Assembly (NCBI RefSeq): GCF_900185645.1
Contig: NZ_FYAM01000004.1
Location: 1 to 64,000, forward strand
Direction of reading: 5' to 3'
DNA: 64,000 bases
Origin: Clostridium sp. BSD9I1
GTDB lineage: Bacteria; Bacillota; Clostridia; Clostridiales; Clostridiaceae
The notes beneath the pieces are model-generated. The model saw nothing but the letters and a program-made list of their open reading frames with translations. It had not been told where the DNA came from and did no database searches. The translations under genes and the position numbers were made by a program. Positions 8,112-16,445 of the stretch are shown here, piece after piece; the stretch's first letter is position 1; the number at the start of each line of letters is the position of its first letter.

Positions 8112-9017
8112 ATGGTAAAGGTTGTAGGAATACGTTTTAAAAAGGCTGGAAAAATATATTATTTTTCCCCTGGAGAACTTAAGATAAATCAAGGAGAAAA
8201 TGTAATAGTAGAGACTGCAAGAGGAGTAGAATTCGGGGAGTGTGTTATAGGAGAAAAGAGAATTAGTGAGGATGAGATAGTAAGCCCACTAAAGAATGTT
8301 ATAAGAAAAGCTACAGAAGAAGATGAATTAAGACACTCAGAAAATAAGACTAAGGCTTCGGAAGCATTTAAAATATGTGCAGAAAAGATACAAGGGCATA
8401 ATCTTCAAATGAAACTTATAGATGTAGAATATACTTTTGATAATAATAAGGTGATATTTTACTTTACTGCAGATGGAAGAGTGGATTTTAGAGAGTTAGT
8501 AAAGGACTTGGCGTCTATATTTAGGACTAGAATAGAACTAAGGCAAATAGGAGTAAGAGATGAAGCAAAGATGATAGGTGGACTAGGACCTTGTGGTAGA
8601 ACTATGTGTTGTTCATCATATTTGGGTGATTTTGTTCCAGTATCTATAAAGATGGCTAAGGAGCAAAATTTATCATTAAATCCTACTAAGATATCTGGAA
8701 TATGTGGAAGACTTATGTGTTGCCTGAATTTTGAACAGGAAACTTATGAGGGAATTAGAAAAAGGCTGCCTAAAATAGGATCAGTAATTAATAGTGAATA
8801 TGGCCAAGGAGAGGTTATTGGGAATAATACAGTTAAAGAAAGTGTAAGAGTGAAGATAAAGCCTCAAAATGGAGAAGAATTTATAAAGGACATTTCAATA
8901 GATGAAATTACTTTAATATCAGGTGCCTATGAAGGAACTGTAAGTGAAGAAGACATAAAAATAGAAGTAGAAGAAGAGGATAAGGATATACTTAAGGAAT
9001 TATTCAAGGAAAACTAG
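8112..9017 (+). CDS. ricT: PSP1 domain protein RicT (YaaT)
   Basis: A 301-residue PSP1-domain protein. In Bacillus RicT (YaaT) works with RicA and RicF in an Fe-S-containing complex that guides RNase Y cleavage and affects Spo0A phosphorylation. The family's cysteine-rich core is plain: GPCGRTMCCSSYLG (around 158-171) and GICGRLMCCLNFEQETYEG (around 196-214). AGGAGGT precedes the ATG. It sits directly after holB as in Bacillus. The acidic C-terminal tail (EVEEEDKDILKELFKEN) is typical. Confidence 0.92.
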   Translation: MVKVVGIRFKKAGKIYYFSPGELKINQGENVIVETARGVEFGECVIGEKRISEDEIVSPLKNVIRKATEEDELRHSENKTKASEAFKICAEKIQGHNLQMKLIDVEYTFDNNKVIFYFTADGRVDFRELVKDLASIFRTRIELRQIGVRDEAKMIGGLGPCGRTMCCSSYLGDFVPVSIKMAKEQNLSLNPTKISGICGRLMCCLNFEQETYEGIRKRLPKIGSVINSEYGQGEVIGNNTVKESVRVKIKPQNGEEFIKDISIDEITLISGAYEGTVSEEDIKIEVEEEDKDILKELFKEN

Positions 9018-9026
9018 GAGGCAATT

Positions 9027-9230
9027 ATGAAAGCTGCTTTAAAGATATGTAATATGAAAACCATGGTAGACGTGAACAAGATTAGAAATGGTATTTCTAA
9101 TAATGAGGGAGTCATAGCTTGTCAAATAAATCTAGAAAATAAGGAAGTTAATGTAGTCTACGATGAGTATTTTTTATCTTTAGACAATATACTGGAATCA
9201 GTAGAAGATTTAGGGTATACTATTTTGTAA
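9027..9230 (+). CDS. HMA-fold protein lacking the CxxC metal motif
   Basis: A 67-residue protein with the beta-alpha-beta pattern of heavy-metal-associated (CopZ/Atx1-like) domains and the usual C-terminal DLGYTIL. The MxCxxC metal loop is replaced by KICNMKTMVDV, leaving one cysteine, so copper binding in the standard way is unlikely. It starts 10 bases after ricT (CTAGGAGGC) and is probably cotranscribed. Function unknown; a protein-protein or sensing role is one guess. Confidence 0.75.
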   Translation: MKAALKICNMKTMVDVNKIRNGISNNEGVIACQINLENKEVNVVYDEYFLSLDNILESVEDLGYTIL

Positions 9231-9312
9231 AAATCTCTTTAAAAATTTTAAGGAACGTGGTAAAATAGAATTCGGATATACTTGTCCAAATTATTAAGGA
9301 GGTGTTTACATA

Positions 9313-9483
9313 ATGGCATACGTAATTAATGATACTTGTATAAGTTGTGGAGCATGCGCACCAGAATGTCCAGTTAACTCAATAAGCCAAGGAGATTCAA
9401 TATTCGTTGTAGATGCTAACACTTGCATCGACTGCGGAAACTGTGCTAATGTTTGTCCAGTAGGAGCTCCAGTAGCAGAATAA
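9313..9483 (+). CDS. 2[4Fe-4S] clostridial ferredoxin
   Basis: A 56-residue protein with two CxxCxxCxxxCP motifs (CISCGACAPECP and CIDCGNCANVCP) that bind two [4Fe-4S] clusters and carry electrons at low potential in the cytoplasm, for example between pyruvate:ferredoxin oxidoreductase and hydrogenase. GGAGG 8-9 bases upstream supports the ATG. It is flanked by its own terminator. Codon use is more GC-rich at third positions in the Cys and Asp codons, as in highly expressed genes. Confidence 0.96.
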   Translation: MAYVINDTCISCGACAPECPVNSISQGDSIFVVDANTCIDCGNCANVCPVGAPVAE

Positions 9484-9484
9484 T

Positions 9485-9516
9485 AAAAAAGACCACTTTG
9501 AAGTGGTCTTTTTTTT
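9485..9516 (+). terminator. Intrinsic terminator of the ferredoxin gene
   Basis: GACCACTT (9491-9498) pairs with AAGTGGTC (9501-9508); flanking A6 and T8 extend the stem. Confidence 0.92.
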
Positions 9517-9594
9517 ATTTATAATATATTTGACATTTCAACCTTCTTAATAAATAATTATCTAGAGAAACTTTTCTATGGAGAGGAATTTAGG

Positions 9595-10356
9595 ATGAAA
9601 AATTATAATTTAATAAAAGATGATGAAACATTAGATGATCTTAATTTAAAGGGTATATATGTGATACAAAAAAAACATGGATTTAGATTTGGAGTAGATG
9701 CGGTACTTTTAGCTAATTTTGCAAAGATAAAAAGAAATGATAAAGTAATTGATTTTTGTAGTGGAACAGGAATAATTCCATTTGTAATAACAGGAAAAAA
9801 TCAATTAAAGTCTATTAAAGGTATAGAGATACAGGAAGAAATGGTAGATATGGCCTTAAGAAGTGTTGAGTATAATAACTTACAAGATAAGGTATCTTTT
9901 TTATGTGGAGATTTAAAGGATGAAGCAATGCTAAGTGGCTTAGAAAAGGTAGATGTAGTTACAGTAAATCCTCCATACAAAATTTTAAATACTGGTATTA
10001 TAAACTTAAGTAATAAAGATGCTATTGCTAGGCATGAAATATGTTGCACATTAGAAGATGTTATTAAGGCTTCAAAGGCAGTACTTAAACACAGAGGAAG
10101 ATTATATATGGTACATAGGCCAGAGAGAATAGCTGACATACTTTGTATTATGAGAAAATATAAAATAGAGCCTAAATCTATCAGGATGGTTCAACCATCA
10201 GTAAACAAAGCTGCAAATATTGTTCTTATTGAAGGGCAAAATAATGGAGGAAGGTTTCTAAAGTGGGAAAATACCCTTTATGTTTATGATGAAAAGGGTG
10301 ATTATACAGAGGAAATCAATGAAATATATGGAAGAGAGAATGATAGAAATGAGTAA
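9595..10356 (+). CDS. tRNA1(Val) A37 N6-methyltransferase-like (YabB)
   Basis: A 253-residue SAM-dependent methyltransferase of the TrmN6/YfiC type. The SAM site is VIDFCSGTGIIPF near residue 49 and the catalytic motif for N6-adenine methylation is NPPY in VTVNPPYK near residue 124. GFRFGVDAVLLANFA is a strong family signature. It overlaps rsmI by 8 bases, so translation is coupled, as for yabB-yabC in Bacillus. The exact tRNA target is inferred from the family. Confidence 0.88.
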   Translation: MKNYNLIKDDETLDDLNLKGIYVIQKKHGFRFGVDAVLLANFAKIKRNDKVIDFCSGTGIIPFVITGKNQLKSIKGIEIQEEMVDMALRSVEYNNLQDKVSFLCGDLKDEAMLSGLEKVDVVTVNPPYKILNTGIINLSNKDAIARHEICCTLEDVIKASKAVLKHRGRLYMVHRPERIADILCIMRKYKIEPKSIRMVQPSVNKAANIVLIEGQNNGGRFLKWENTLYVYDEKGDYTEEINEIYGRENDRNE

Positions 10357-11194
10357 AGGTAAATTATTTATAGTTCCTACGCCTATAGGAAATTTAAAGG
10401 ATATAACTTTAAGAGCCCTAGAAGCCTTAAAAGAAGCGGATATAATAGCTGCAGAGGATACAAGACAAACCTTAAAATTATTAAATCATTATAATATAAA
10501 AAAGTCACTTATAAGCTATCATATGCATAATGAAGAAGATAGAAGCGGTAGTATTATAGAACGCTTAAATGAAGGAAATACCATAGCGTTAGTAAGTGAT
10601 GCAGGTACTCCAGGAATTTCAGATCCTGGAAGCGTAATAATTGGGAAGTGTATAGAAAAAGAAATACCTTTTGAGGTACTTCCAGGGGCTACAGCTATTA
10701 CAACAGCATTAGTTTCATCAGGTATGGATACTACAAAGTTCTTATTTACAGGTTTTTTGCCAAGGGAAAACAAGGATAGAAAGGTTATAATTGAGGATTT
10801 AAAAGGTAGAACTGAAACACTTATATTTTATGAAGCTCCACATAGGCTTTTAAACACTTTAACATTTCTAAGAGAAAGCTTAGGTAACAGAAAAATTGCT
10901 TTATGTAGGGAGCTTACAAAACTACATGAAGAAGTATTAAGACTAACATTAGAGGAAGCTATATGTCACTATGAAAAAATATCTCCGCGAGGGGAATATG
11001 TATTAGTGCTACAAGGAAAGACCGTAGAAGAAATAGATAGAGAAGAAAAAGCTTTATGGGAAAATATGAGTGTAGAAGAACATATAAAAAGTTATGTAGA
11101 TCAGGGGCATATAAAAAAGGAAGCAATAAAAATGGTAGCTAGGGATAGAAAAATGCCAAAATCAGAAGTATATAAATATTCTTTGGATGTTTAG
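10349..11194 (+). CDS. rsmI: 16S rRNA (cytidine(1402)-2'-O)-methyltransferase
   Basis: A 281-residue tetrapyrrole-methylase-fold enzyme that 2'-O-methylates C1402 in the ribosomal P site. LFIVPTPIGNLKDITLRALE at the N-terminus and AEDTRQTLKLLNHY, SDAGTPGISDPG, and LPGATAITTALVSSG are the family signatures. The start at 10349 gives the usual N-terminus MSKGKLFIVPTP; an ATG at 10340 is also possible. It ends the csfB-rsmI conserved block. Confidence 0.93.
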   Translation: MSKGKLFIVPTPIGNLKDITLRALEALKEADIIAAEDTRQTLKLLNHYNIKKSLISYHMHNEEDRSGSIIERLNEGNTIALVSDAGTPGISDPGSVIIGKCIEKEIPFEVLPGATAITTALVSSGMDTTKFLFTGFLPRENKDRKVIIEDLKGRTETLIFYEAPHRLLNTLTFLRESLGNRKIALCRELTKLHEEVLRLTLEEAICHYEKISPRGEYVLVLQGKTVEEIDREEKALWENMSVEEHIKSYVDQGHIKKEAIKMVARDRKMPKSEVYKYSLDV

Positions 11195-11248
11195 TATACT
11201 AAATAAATATATTACGGGAAATTAGTAGGTAGATTAAGGTTAATATAA

Positions 11249-11281
11249 AAAGATCCAGCTCTTTAGGAGCTGGATTTTTAT
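11249..11281 (+). terminator. Intrinsic terminator after rsmI
   Basis: ATCCAGCTC (11253-11261) pairs with GAGCTGGAT (11267-11275), then T5. Confidence 0.88.
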
Positions 11282-11318
11282 GGTTAGAGTTATAGATAAT
11301 GATAGGATAACTATAATT

Positions 11319-12002
11319 TTAATTTTTATCTTTATTAAGAATGTTTAAATAGCGATAAATACTCGGCTCTGAACAGTGGAGTTGTTTAGCAACTTCGCTA
11401 ACGGCTCCTTTTAGCATAAATATTCCCTTTTGATTTAATACATCTACTATATTAAGTCGTTCATCTTGAGTAAGACGATTAACAGGAATGTTTTTGTCAG
11501 ATAAAACTTCATTTAAAACAGTTTCTGTGACCTCTGCAATGGACTCAGAGAAATTTTCAGGAACATCGCTTAAAACTGAATTAACTGAATCATAAGACTT
11601 GTTTTGTAGGATTAATTCATTAGGGTGACATAGTTTTAAAATTTCTTCACTGATGGCCACATATTTACTATCATCGAAATTAATGCATAGCATTGCAACA
11701 ACCTCTCCAGTATCGTCTTTAATAAACATAGTGGATGAACGCAAAACTCTATTGGTCTTTGAAGCACCATTATAATTAATAACATAATCACTATTTTTGT
11801 AACTTCCCATTGCCATAATCTTTAACCCAAGGTTTGTTAAAGGGGCACCTATATTTCGTCCACTAACATGTCCATTTGCAATGGCTATAATAGAATATTT
11901 CTCGTCTGTTAAATCATGAAGCACAATTTCATAATCGGGACCTAAGACTTTCCCTAAAAACTCAACAAGTTTAATATATTGATCTAAGGTAGCTTTATTC
12001 AT
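11319..12002 (-). CDS. YheO/DauR-type transcriptional regulator (PAS-like plus HTH)
   Basis: A 227-residue DNA-binding protein. The N-terminal half (about 10-120) is a YheO-type PAS-like sensor domain (LGPDYEIVLHDL, then AIANGHVSGRNIGAPLT). The C-terminal 60 residues form a helix-turn-helix (GAVSEVAKQLHCSEPSIYRYLN). It is divergent from tnaA with a 358-base gap, so it is the best candidate regulator of tryptophan catabolism here. Start: ATG 12002 with AGGTGG just upstream; GTG 12011 overlaps that site. The inducer is unknown; relatives respond to D-amino acids or similar small molecules. Confidence 0.85.
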   Translation of the reverse strand: MNKATLDQYIKLVEFLGKVLGPDYEIVLHDLTDEKYSIIAIANGHVSGRNIGAPLTNLGLKIMAMGSYKNSDYVINYNGASKTNRVLRSSTMFIKDDTGEVVAMLCINFDDSKYVAISEEILKLCHPNELILQNKSYDSVNSVLSDVPENFSESIAEVTETVLNEVLSDKNIPVNRLTQDERLNIVDVLNQKGIFMLKGAVSEVAKQLHCSEPSIYRYLNILNKDKN

Positions 12003-12221
12003 TTTATCCACCTACTTTATTACTTTATATATTATATTATACAATATCATGAACAGTAATATATTTCAAGAGGATAAATGAAAAAATTATTATGATAATA
12101 AAATATTATCTGTAAGATAAAATGAATTCATTAAGAAATCGTATACAAAACAATAATTCAGAACAAAATATTAAAAAAATGGTTTTTACTAGAAAAAAAT
12201 GATAAAAAATAGATTATAGTA

Positions 12222-12250
12222 TTGACTGAAAATTATAATGGTGATACAAT
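12222..12250 (+). promoter_or_regulatory. Predicted sigma-A promoter of tnaA
   Basis: TTGACT (12222-12227), 17 bases, TACAAT (12245-12250). Transcription would start near 12257 and give a leader of about 100 bases. The rest of 12003-12360 is very AT-rich and holds no recognisable tnaC-like Trp leader peptide. Confidence 0.7.
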
Positions 12251-12306
12251 TCTATTAACGGATAAATAATTTGAAAATTTAAATTATATAAATTATTTAT
12301 TACATA

Positions 12307-12335
12307 TTAATTTATCTATAATTAAGATAAATTAA
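12307..12335 (+). promoter_or_regulatory. Perfect 11-bp inverted repeat in the tnaA leader
   Basis: TTAATTTATCT (12307-12317) and AGATAAATTAA (12325-12335) are exact complements around a 7-base loop, 8 bases before the GATGGGGG ribosome binding site. It could be an operator or an RNA hairpin controlling translation. Confidence 0.5.
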
Positions 12336-12360
12336 AATTAGATGATGGGGGTTTGTTAAT

Positions 12361-13743
12361 ATGGCTATTAAATATGTACCAGAACCATTTAGAATTAAGA
12401 TGGTAGAAACAATTAAAATGCTTACTCGTGAAGAAAGAGAAGAAAAAATTGCTGAGGCCAAGTATAACTTGTTTAATCTTAGAGGTGAAGACGTATATAT
12501 CGATTTATTAACAGACAGTGGAACAAATGCAATGAGTCAAGAGCAATGGGCTGGAGTAATGAGAGGTGACGAAGCATATGCAGGAGCTTCTAGTTACTTT
12601 AAATTAGTTGAAGCAGCGCAAGATATTTTTGGATATAAGTACATTCAGCCTGTACATCAAGGCCGTGCAGCAGAAAAGGTTCTTTTTGGATTAATGATGG
12701 GTAAAGGAGAATATTCTATATCTAATATGCATTTTGATACAACAAGAGCACATGTTGAACTTGCAGGTGCAAGAGCAATTGATTGTGTTGTTCCAGAAGC
12801 TGCAGATCCATCACTTAGAGTGCCATTTAAAGGAAATATGGATGTTGTAAAGCTTGAAGAATTAATAAAGGAATATGGAGCAGAGAAAGTTAGACTTGTT
12901 ATTATGACAATTACAAATAACTCAGCAGGGGGACAACCTGTATCTGTTCAAAATATAAGAGAAACATCTGAAATTTGTAAGAAATATAATATAAAGTTCT
13001 GTATAGATGCGGCACGTTATGCAGAAAATGCTTATTTTATAAAGCAACGTGAACCTGGATATGAAAATAAATCTATAAAAGAAATAATCAAAGAAGTATT
13101 TAGCTATGCAGATATGTTTACAATGAGTGCTAAGAAAGATACTATTGTAAACATGGGTGGTTTAATTGGAATTAAAGAAGATGAACAATTATATCAATTA
13201 TGCAAAGGTCGTACAATTTCATTTGAAGGATTTATTACTTATGGAGGACTTTCAGGCCGTGACCTTGAAGCATTAGCAATTGGTCTCTATGAGGGATTAG
13301 ACGAAAATTATTTAAGATATAGAATAGGACAGATGGAATACCTTGCAGGACGCTTAGATGAAGCAGGTATAGCGTATCAATCCCCAGTAGGAGGACATGG
13401 AGTATTTGTAGACGCAAAAGCTATGTTCCCACATATTTCATATAATGAGTTCCCAGGACAAGCTTTAGCAATAGAGCTTTATAAAGAAGCAGGAATTCGT
13501 ACATGTGATATTGGATCTTATATGTTAGGTAATGACCCTGATACAGGAAAACAACTTCATGCAGAATTTGAGTTTACAAGACTTGCAATTCCACGTCGTG
13601 TATATACTCAAGCTCATATTGATATTATGGCAGATGCTCTTATTGCAATTAAGGAAAGAGCAAATACTGTAAGTGGTTACAGAATTACATGGGAACCACC
13701 AATTCTTCGTCACTTCCAAGCAAGTCTTGAGCCAGTAAAATAA
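12361..13743 (+). CDS. tnaA: Tryptophanase (tryptophan indole-lyase)
   Basis: A 460-residue PLP enzyme that splits L-tryptophan to indole, pyruvate and ammonia. [38 protein letters not shown], the PLP lysine in TMSAKKD and the C-terminal LRHF (active-site His) are seen. Tyrosine phenol-lyase is the close alternative: in it an Arg (Met-Glu-Arg) sits in the substrate pocket where tryptophanase has Val-Glu-Ile. Here the segment reads [10 protein letters not shown], with Ile at the Arg position and [10 protein letters not shown] as in tryptophanases, so tryptophanase is favoured. GATGGGGG precedes the ATG. It has its own promoter and is followed by the transporter tnaT, fitting a catabolic module. 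Confidence 0.9.
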   Translation: MAIKYVPEPFRIKMVETIKMLTREEREEKIAEAKYNLFNLRGEDVYIDLLTDSGTNAMSQEQWAGVMRGDEAYAGASSYFKLVEAAQDIFGYKYIQPVHQGRAAEKVLFGLMMGKGEYSISNMHFDTTRAHVELAGARAIDCVVPEAADPSLRVPFKGNMDVVKLEELIKEYGAEKVRLVIMTITNNSAGGQPVSVQNIRETSEICKKYNIKFCIDAARYAENAYFIKQREPGYENKSIKEIIKEVFSYADMFTMSAKKDTIVNMGGLIGIKEDEQLYQLCKGRTISFEGFITYGGLSGRDLEALAIGLYEGLDENYLRYRIGQMEYLAGRLDEAGIAYQSPVGGHGVFVDAKAMFPHISYNEFPGQALAIELYKEAGIRTCDIGSYMLGNDPDTGKQLHAEFEFTRLAIPRRVYTQAHIDIMADALIAIKERANTVSGYRITWEPPILRHFQASLEPVK

Positions 13744-13784
13744 CAAGATATACCCGTAAAATAGCAAGATATATATTTTACGGG
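13735..13784 (+). repeat. Direct repeat and hairpin after tnaA
   Basis: An 18-base unit GTAAAATAACAAGATATA (13735-13752) is repeated with one change at 13756-13773, so the last tnaA codon and stop region is duplicated. CCCGTAAAATA (13753-13763) also pairs perfectly with TATTTTACGGG (13774-13784). No long T run follows, so terminator activity is doubtful. Confidence 0.6.
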
Positions 13785-13818
13785 AAATATTTAAATTATA
13801 GCTAGATGTTTTTGCATA

Positions 13819-13984
13819 TTTTTCACTTTTCTATATCACTACTTTCGTTGCCGTTAGCAATGAGAAGATTGATAACAAAAAAATATCAGATTCATTGTGT
13901 AGAAAGTGGAAAAGAGATAAGAGGTACAATCGGTATCCAACATGAAAAACTAAGTTTTCATGCTAAACTCTTTTTCGCTTTCTA
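13819..13984 (+). repeat. Structured non-coding element between tnaA and tnaT
   Basis: Arm B (13900-13916, TAGAAAGTGGAAAAGAG) pairs over 17 positions, two of them G-U, with arm C (13968-13984, CTCTTTTTCGCTTTCTA). A hairpin CATGAAAA...TTTTCATG (13941-13962) lies inside. Arm A (13819-13835, TTTTTCACTTTTCTATA) can pair with the same arm B, so two folds compete. It could be a cis-acting RNA or a small mobile-element remnant. The 65-codon ORF across it looks spurious. Confidence 0.5.
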
Positions 13985-14111
13985 TATTTATGTAATTCAA
14001 TAATTTAAAAACCCCAACTAATACCTATCTAAAAAACCTTTCGTAAATGACGTCAAAAGCTATTGTCTCACAATTATATATTGCATGAAAAAAGTTAATG
14101 ATAATGTTAAA

Positions 14112-14140
14112 TTAACAGGATTCCTGTTAGGTGTTATAAT
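14112..14140 (+). promoter_or_regulatory. tnaT promoter with an overlapping operator-like palindrome
   Basis: TTAACA (14112-14117), 17 bases, TATAAT (14135-14140) form a good sigma-A promoter just 22 bases before the tnaT start. The palindrome TAACAGGATTCCTGTTA (14113-14129, arms of 8 around one base) covers the -35 box and half the spacer, the position expected for a repressor site. Confidence 0.65.
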
Positions 14141-14161
14141 TATATTATGAGGAGTGAGGTT

Positions 14162-15520
14162 ATGGGAAATAACAATCAAGAAAACCTTTCCACCCAATTG
14201 AATAATGAGATTAATCGTGATACCTTTGATTCGAAAGTTGGTTTTATTTTAGCATGTATTGGATCAGCAGTAGGTATGGGTAATATTTGGATGTTTCCTT
14301 ATCGTGTAGGACAGCTTGGAGGAGCAGCATTTCTAATACCATATTTTATATTTGTTATAGTTATTGGATTTACAGGAGTTATTGGCGAGATGTCCTTTGG
14401 GCGTGCAATGGGAACGGGGCCGCTAGGAGCCTTCCAAAAGGCATTGGAGAGAAGAGGAAAGAAACATGGAGATCTTATTGGACTTATTCCAGTAATAGGG
14501 TCACTAGGGATTGCTATAGGTTATTCAGTAGTTGTAGGTTGGATACTTAGATTTGCTGTAGGATCAATTACAGGTTCTTTAGTAAAGGCACAGGATAGCG
14601 GAGCATATTTTGGAGCTATAGCTGGCAATATGGGAAGTCTTAGCTGGCATATGATAGGACTAGCTTTAACATTTATTATTATGCTTGCAGGGGTTTCTAA
14701 TGGAATAGAAAAGGTTAACAAAGTGATGATGCCTGCATTCTTTGTATTATTTTTAATACTTGCTATTCGTGTTGCAACACTACCAGGAGCTATGGAAGGG
14801 TATAAGTATCTATTTATTCCAAGATGGGAGTTCCTTGGAAATCCTAAAACTTGGGTATATGCACTAGGGCAAGCATTTTTTTCTCTTTCATTAGCAGGTT
14901 CAGGAACTGTAGTATATGGAAGTTATCTAAAGAAAAGCGAGAATGTTGTGGAAAGTGCAAAGTATGTAGCTGTCTTTGATACAATGGCAGCAATGTTGGC
15001 AGCGCTTGTAATCATACCATCAGTGTTTGCATTTAAAATGGATCCAGCAGCAGGGCCTCCGCTTATGTTTATTACAATGCCAAGTGTATTTAAACAAATG
15101 CCAATGGGACAATTATTTTCAATTATATTTTTTATAGCTGTTTTGTTTGCTGGAATCACATCTTTAATGAACTTATTTGAAACTCCAATAGAGGCATTAC
15201 AAGCTAAGTTTAACCTTTCTAGAAAGGTTTCAGTTGCTGCTATTGCATTAGTTGGAGCAGCTGCTGGAATAGTGCTTGAAGATGGAAATAAACTTAGTGT
15301 TTGGATGGATGTAATATCAATTTACGTTATTCCTTTAGGAGCGCTTCTTGCTGGAATTATGTTTTTCTGGGTTTGTGGGCCAAAATTTGCAAGAGAACAG
15401 GTACAATTAGGTTGTAAAAAGGAATTAGGCTCTTGGTTTGAGCCAATGACTAGATATGTATTTTGTGGACTTACTATAATAGTTTATATATTTGGCATAT
15501 TCTATGGTGGAATTGGCTAA
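14162..15520 (+). CDS. tnaT: Sodium-dependent tryptophan transporter (NSS/LeuT fold)
   Basis: A 452-residue inner-membrane symporter of the neurotransmitter:sodium symporter family. TM1 carries the unwound Na+/substrate site (ILACIGSAVGMGNIWMFPY), and GEMSFGRAMGTGPLGAF, AFFSLSLAGSGTVVYGSY (TM6) and LFAGITSLMNLFE (TM8) follow; eleven to twelve helices are predicted by hydrophobicity. Next to tnaA the likely substrate is tryptophan, as for TnaT of Symbiobacterium. The start is ATG 14162, GGAG at 14151-14154; ATG 14147 lacks a ribosome binding site. It has its own promoter. Confidence 0.88.
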   Translation: MGNNNQENLSTQLNNEINRDTFDSKVGFILACIGSAVGMGNIWMFPYRVGQLGGAAFLIPYFIFVIVIGFTGVIGEMSFGRAMGTGPLGAFQKALERRGKKHGDLIGLIPVIGSLGIAIGYSVVVGWILRFAVGSITGSLVKAQDSGAYFGAIAGNMGSLSWHMIGLALTFIIMLAGVSNGIEKVNKVMMPAFFVLFLILAIRVATLPGAMEGYKYLFIPRWEFLGNPKTWVYALGQAFFSLSLAGSGTVVYGSYLKKSENVVESAKYVAVFDTMAAMLAALVIIPSVFAFKMDPAAGPPLMFITMPSVFKQMPMGQLFSIIFFIAVLFAGITSLMNLFETPIEALQAKFNLSRKVSVAAIALVGAAAGIVLEDGNKLSVWMDVISIYVIPLGALLAGIMFFWVCGPKFAREQVQLGCKKELGSWFEPMTRYVFCGLTIIVYIFGIFYGGIG

Positions 15521-15566
15521 AATTTAGTATATCATTAATATGAATAGTTTAAAGGAGGAAGAAGAA

Positions 15567-15950
15567 ATGAAAAAGATTATTTCAACAGATTTAGCACCTA
15601 AGGCTATAGGCCCATATTCACAGGGAATAATGGTTGGAGACCTAGTATTTCTATCAGGTCAAATACCAGTAAATCCAAATACAGGAGAAATAGTCACAGG
15701 TGAAGATGCAATTGTTGCTCAAACTCATCAATCTATGACAAATGTAAAGAGCATATTAGAATCTCAAGGATTAAATTTCAATAATGTTATAAAAAGTACA
15801 GTGTTTATAACAAATATGGATGATTTTCCAAAAGTAAATGAAGTATATGCACAATATTTTGAAGAAGCTTATCCAGCACGTTCCTGTGTACAAGTGGCTA
15901 AATTGCCCAAAGGTGCATTAGTAGAAATTGAAGTAATTGCACACAAATAA
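15567..15950 (+). CDS. ridA: RidA family enamine/imine deaminase
   Basis: A 127-residue YjgF/YER057c/UK114 protein that hydrolyses reactive enamine/imine intermediates, such as the 2-aminoacrylate released by PLP lyases. Motifs: APKAIGPYSQGI, FLSGQIPVNP, the catalytic Arg in PARSCVQVAKLPKGALVEIE (quoted 20). ATG 15567 follows AAAGGAGG. Placement after tnaA-tnaT fits: tryptophanase makes aminoacrylate, which RidA would clear. The terminator after it closes the module. Confidence 0.93.
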   Translation: MKKIISTDLAPKAIGPYSQGIMVGDLVFLSGQIPVNPNTGEIVTGEDAIVAQTHQSMTNVKSILESQGLNFNNVIKSTVFITNMDDFPKVNEVYAQYFEEAYPARSCVQVAKLPKGALVEIEVIAHK

Positions 15951-15996
15951 TAAACTAAGTATATTTATCATGGTATGAGTAGTATATAAATTTTTT

Positions 15997-16046
15997 ATTA
16001 AAAAACTAGGGATGCCTTTACCTAAAGGCATCCCTAGTTTTTTAAT
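15997..16046. terminator. Very long bidirectional terminator hairpin
   Basis: A 24-bp perfect stem (15997-16020 with 16023-16046) around a 2-base loop, flanked by A-rich and T-rich ends, ends the tna module. Confidence 0.88.
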
Positions 16047-16204
16047 AAATGCATATAAGGTTATGGGTAATACAAGTAAGAAATAAGATAAATTATCATG
16101 ATGTGTTATTTGTAATAAAATGTAAAAAAACTTGCAGAATAATATAAAAAATTGCATGAATTAAGAAAGAAAATGTCTAAGTACTCCACAGTATCTTGTC
16201 CAAG

Positions 16205-16324
16205 TTATCAACAGGGTAAATGTGGACAATGTTCACAAGTCCCTATATAATTGGAAGTGTAGTTGTTTAAAAAACAAAAATTATGCACAAAAATTGTGGA
16301 TAAGCTATAAGGAATTGTGGACAA
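16205..16324. other. DnaA-box cluster A
   Basis: Within 120 bases: TTATGCACA (16281-16289, +) and TTATCCACA (16295-16303, -) match the DnaA box TTATNCACA exactly; TTGTCCACA (16221-16229, - and 16316-16324, -) and TTATCAACA (16205-16213, +) differ by one base. The 400 bases between ridA and the deacetylase hold no gene. See also cluster B on the other side of the deacetylase. Confidence 0.6.
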
Positions 16325-16405
16325 ATATGAAAGATGGGATAAAACAATCCATAAGAGGCACTATTCAGTGTTAAAAAGCCAATTTTAATTCATATAAAAT
16401 GTTAA

Positions 16406-16445
16406 AACATAGACACAGAATTAATGAGTTCTATGTCTATTTTTG
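16406..16445 (-). terminator. Terminator of the polysaccharide deacetylase gene
   Basis: On the minus strand TAGACATAGAA (16439-16429) pairs with TTCTGTGTCTA (16420-16410), one mismatch, followed by TGTTTT. It begins right after the stop. Confidence 0.6.

Noticed and set aside
12078-12095. A very short ORF upstream of tnaA as a tnaC-like leader peptide
   Set aside because: It has only a few codons, no tryptophan, and lies upstream of the predicted promoter.
12361-13743. tyrosine phenol-lyase for the tnaA gene
   Set aside because: The pocket position that is Arg in tyrosine phenol-lyase is Ile (TCDIGS), and the following [10 protein letters not shown] segment is tryptophanase-like.
13806-14003. 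A 65-codon ORF in the tnaA-tnaT gap
   Set aside because: No ribosome binding site, the frame runs through paired RNA arms and shows no domain; treated as non-coding structure.
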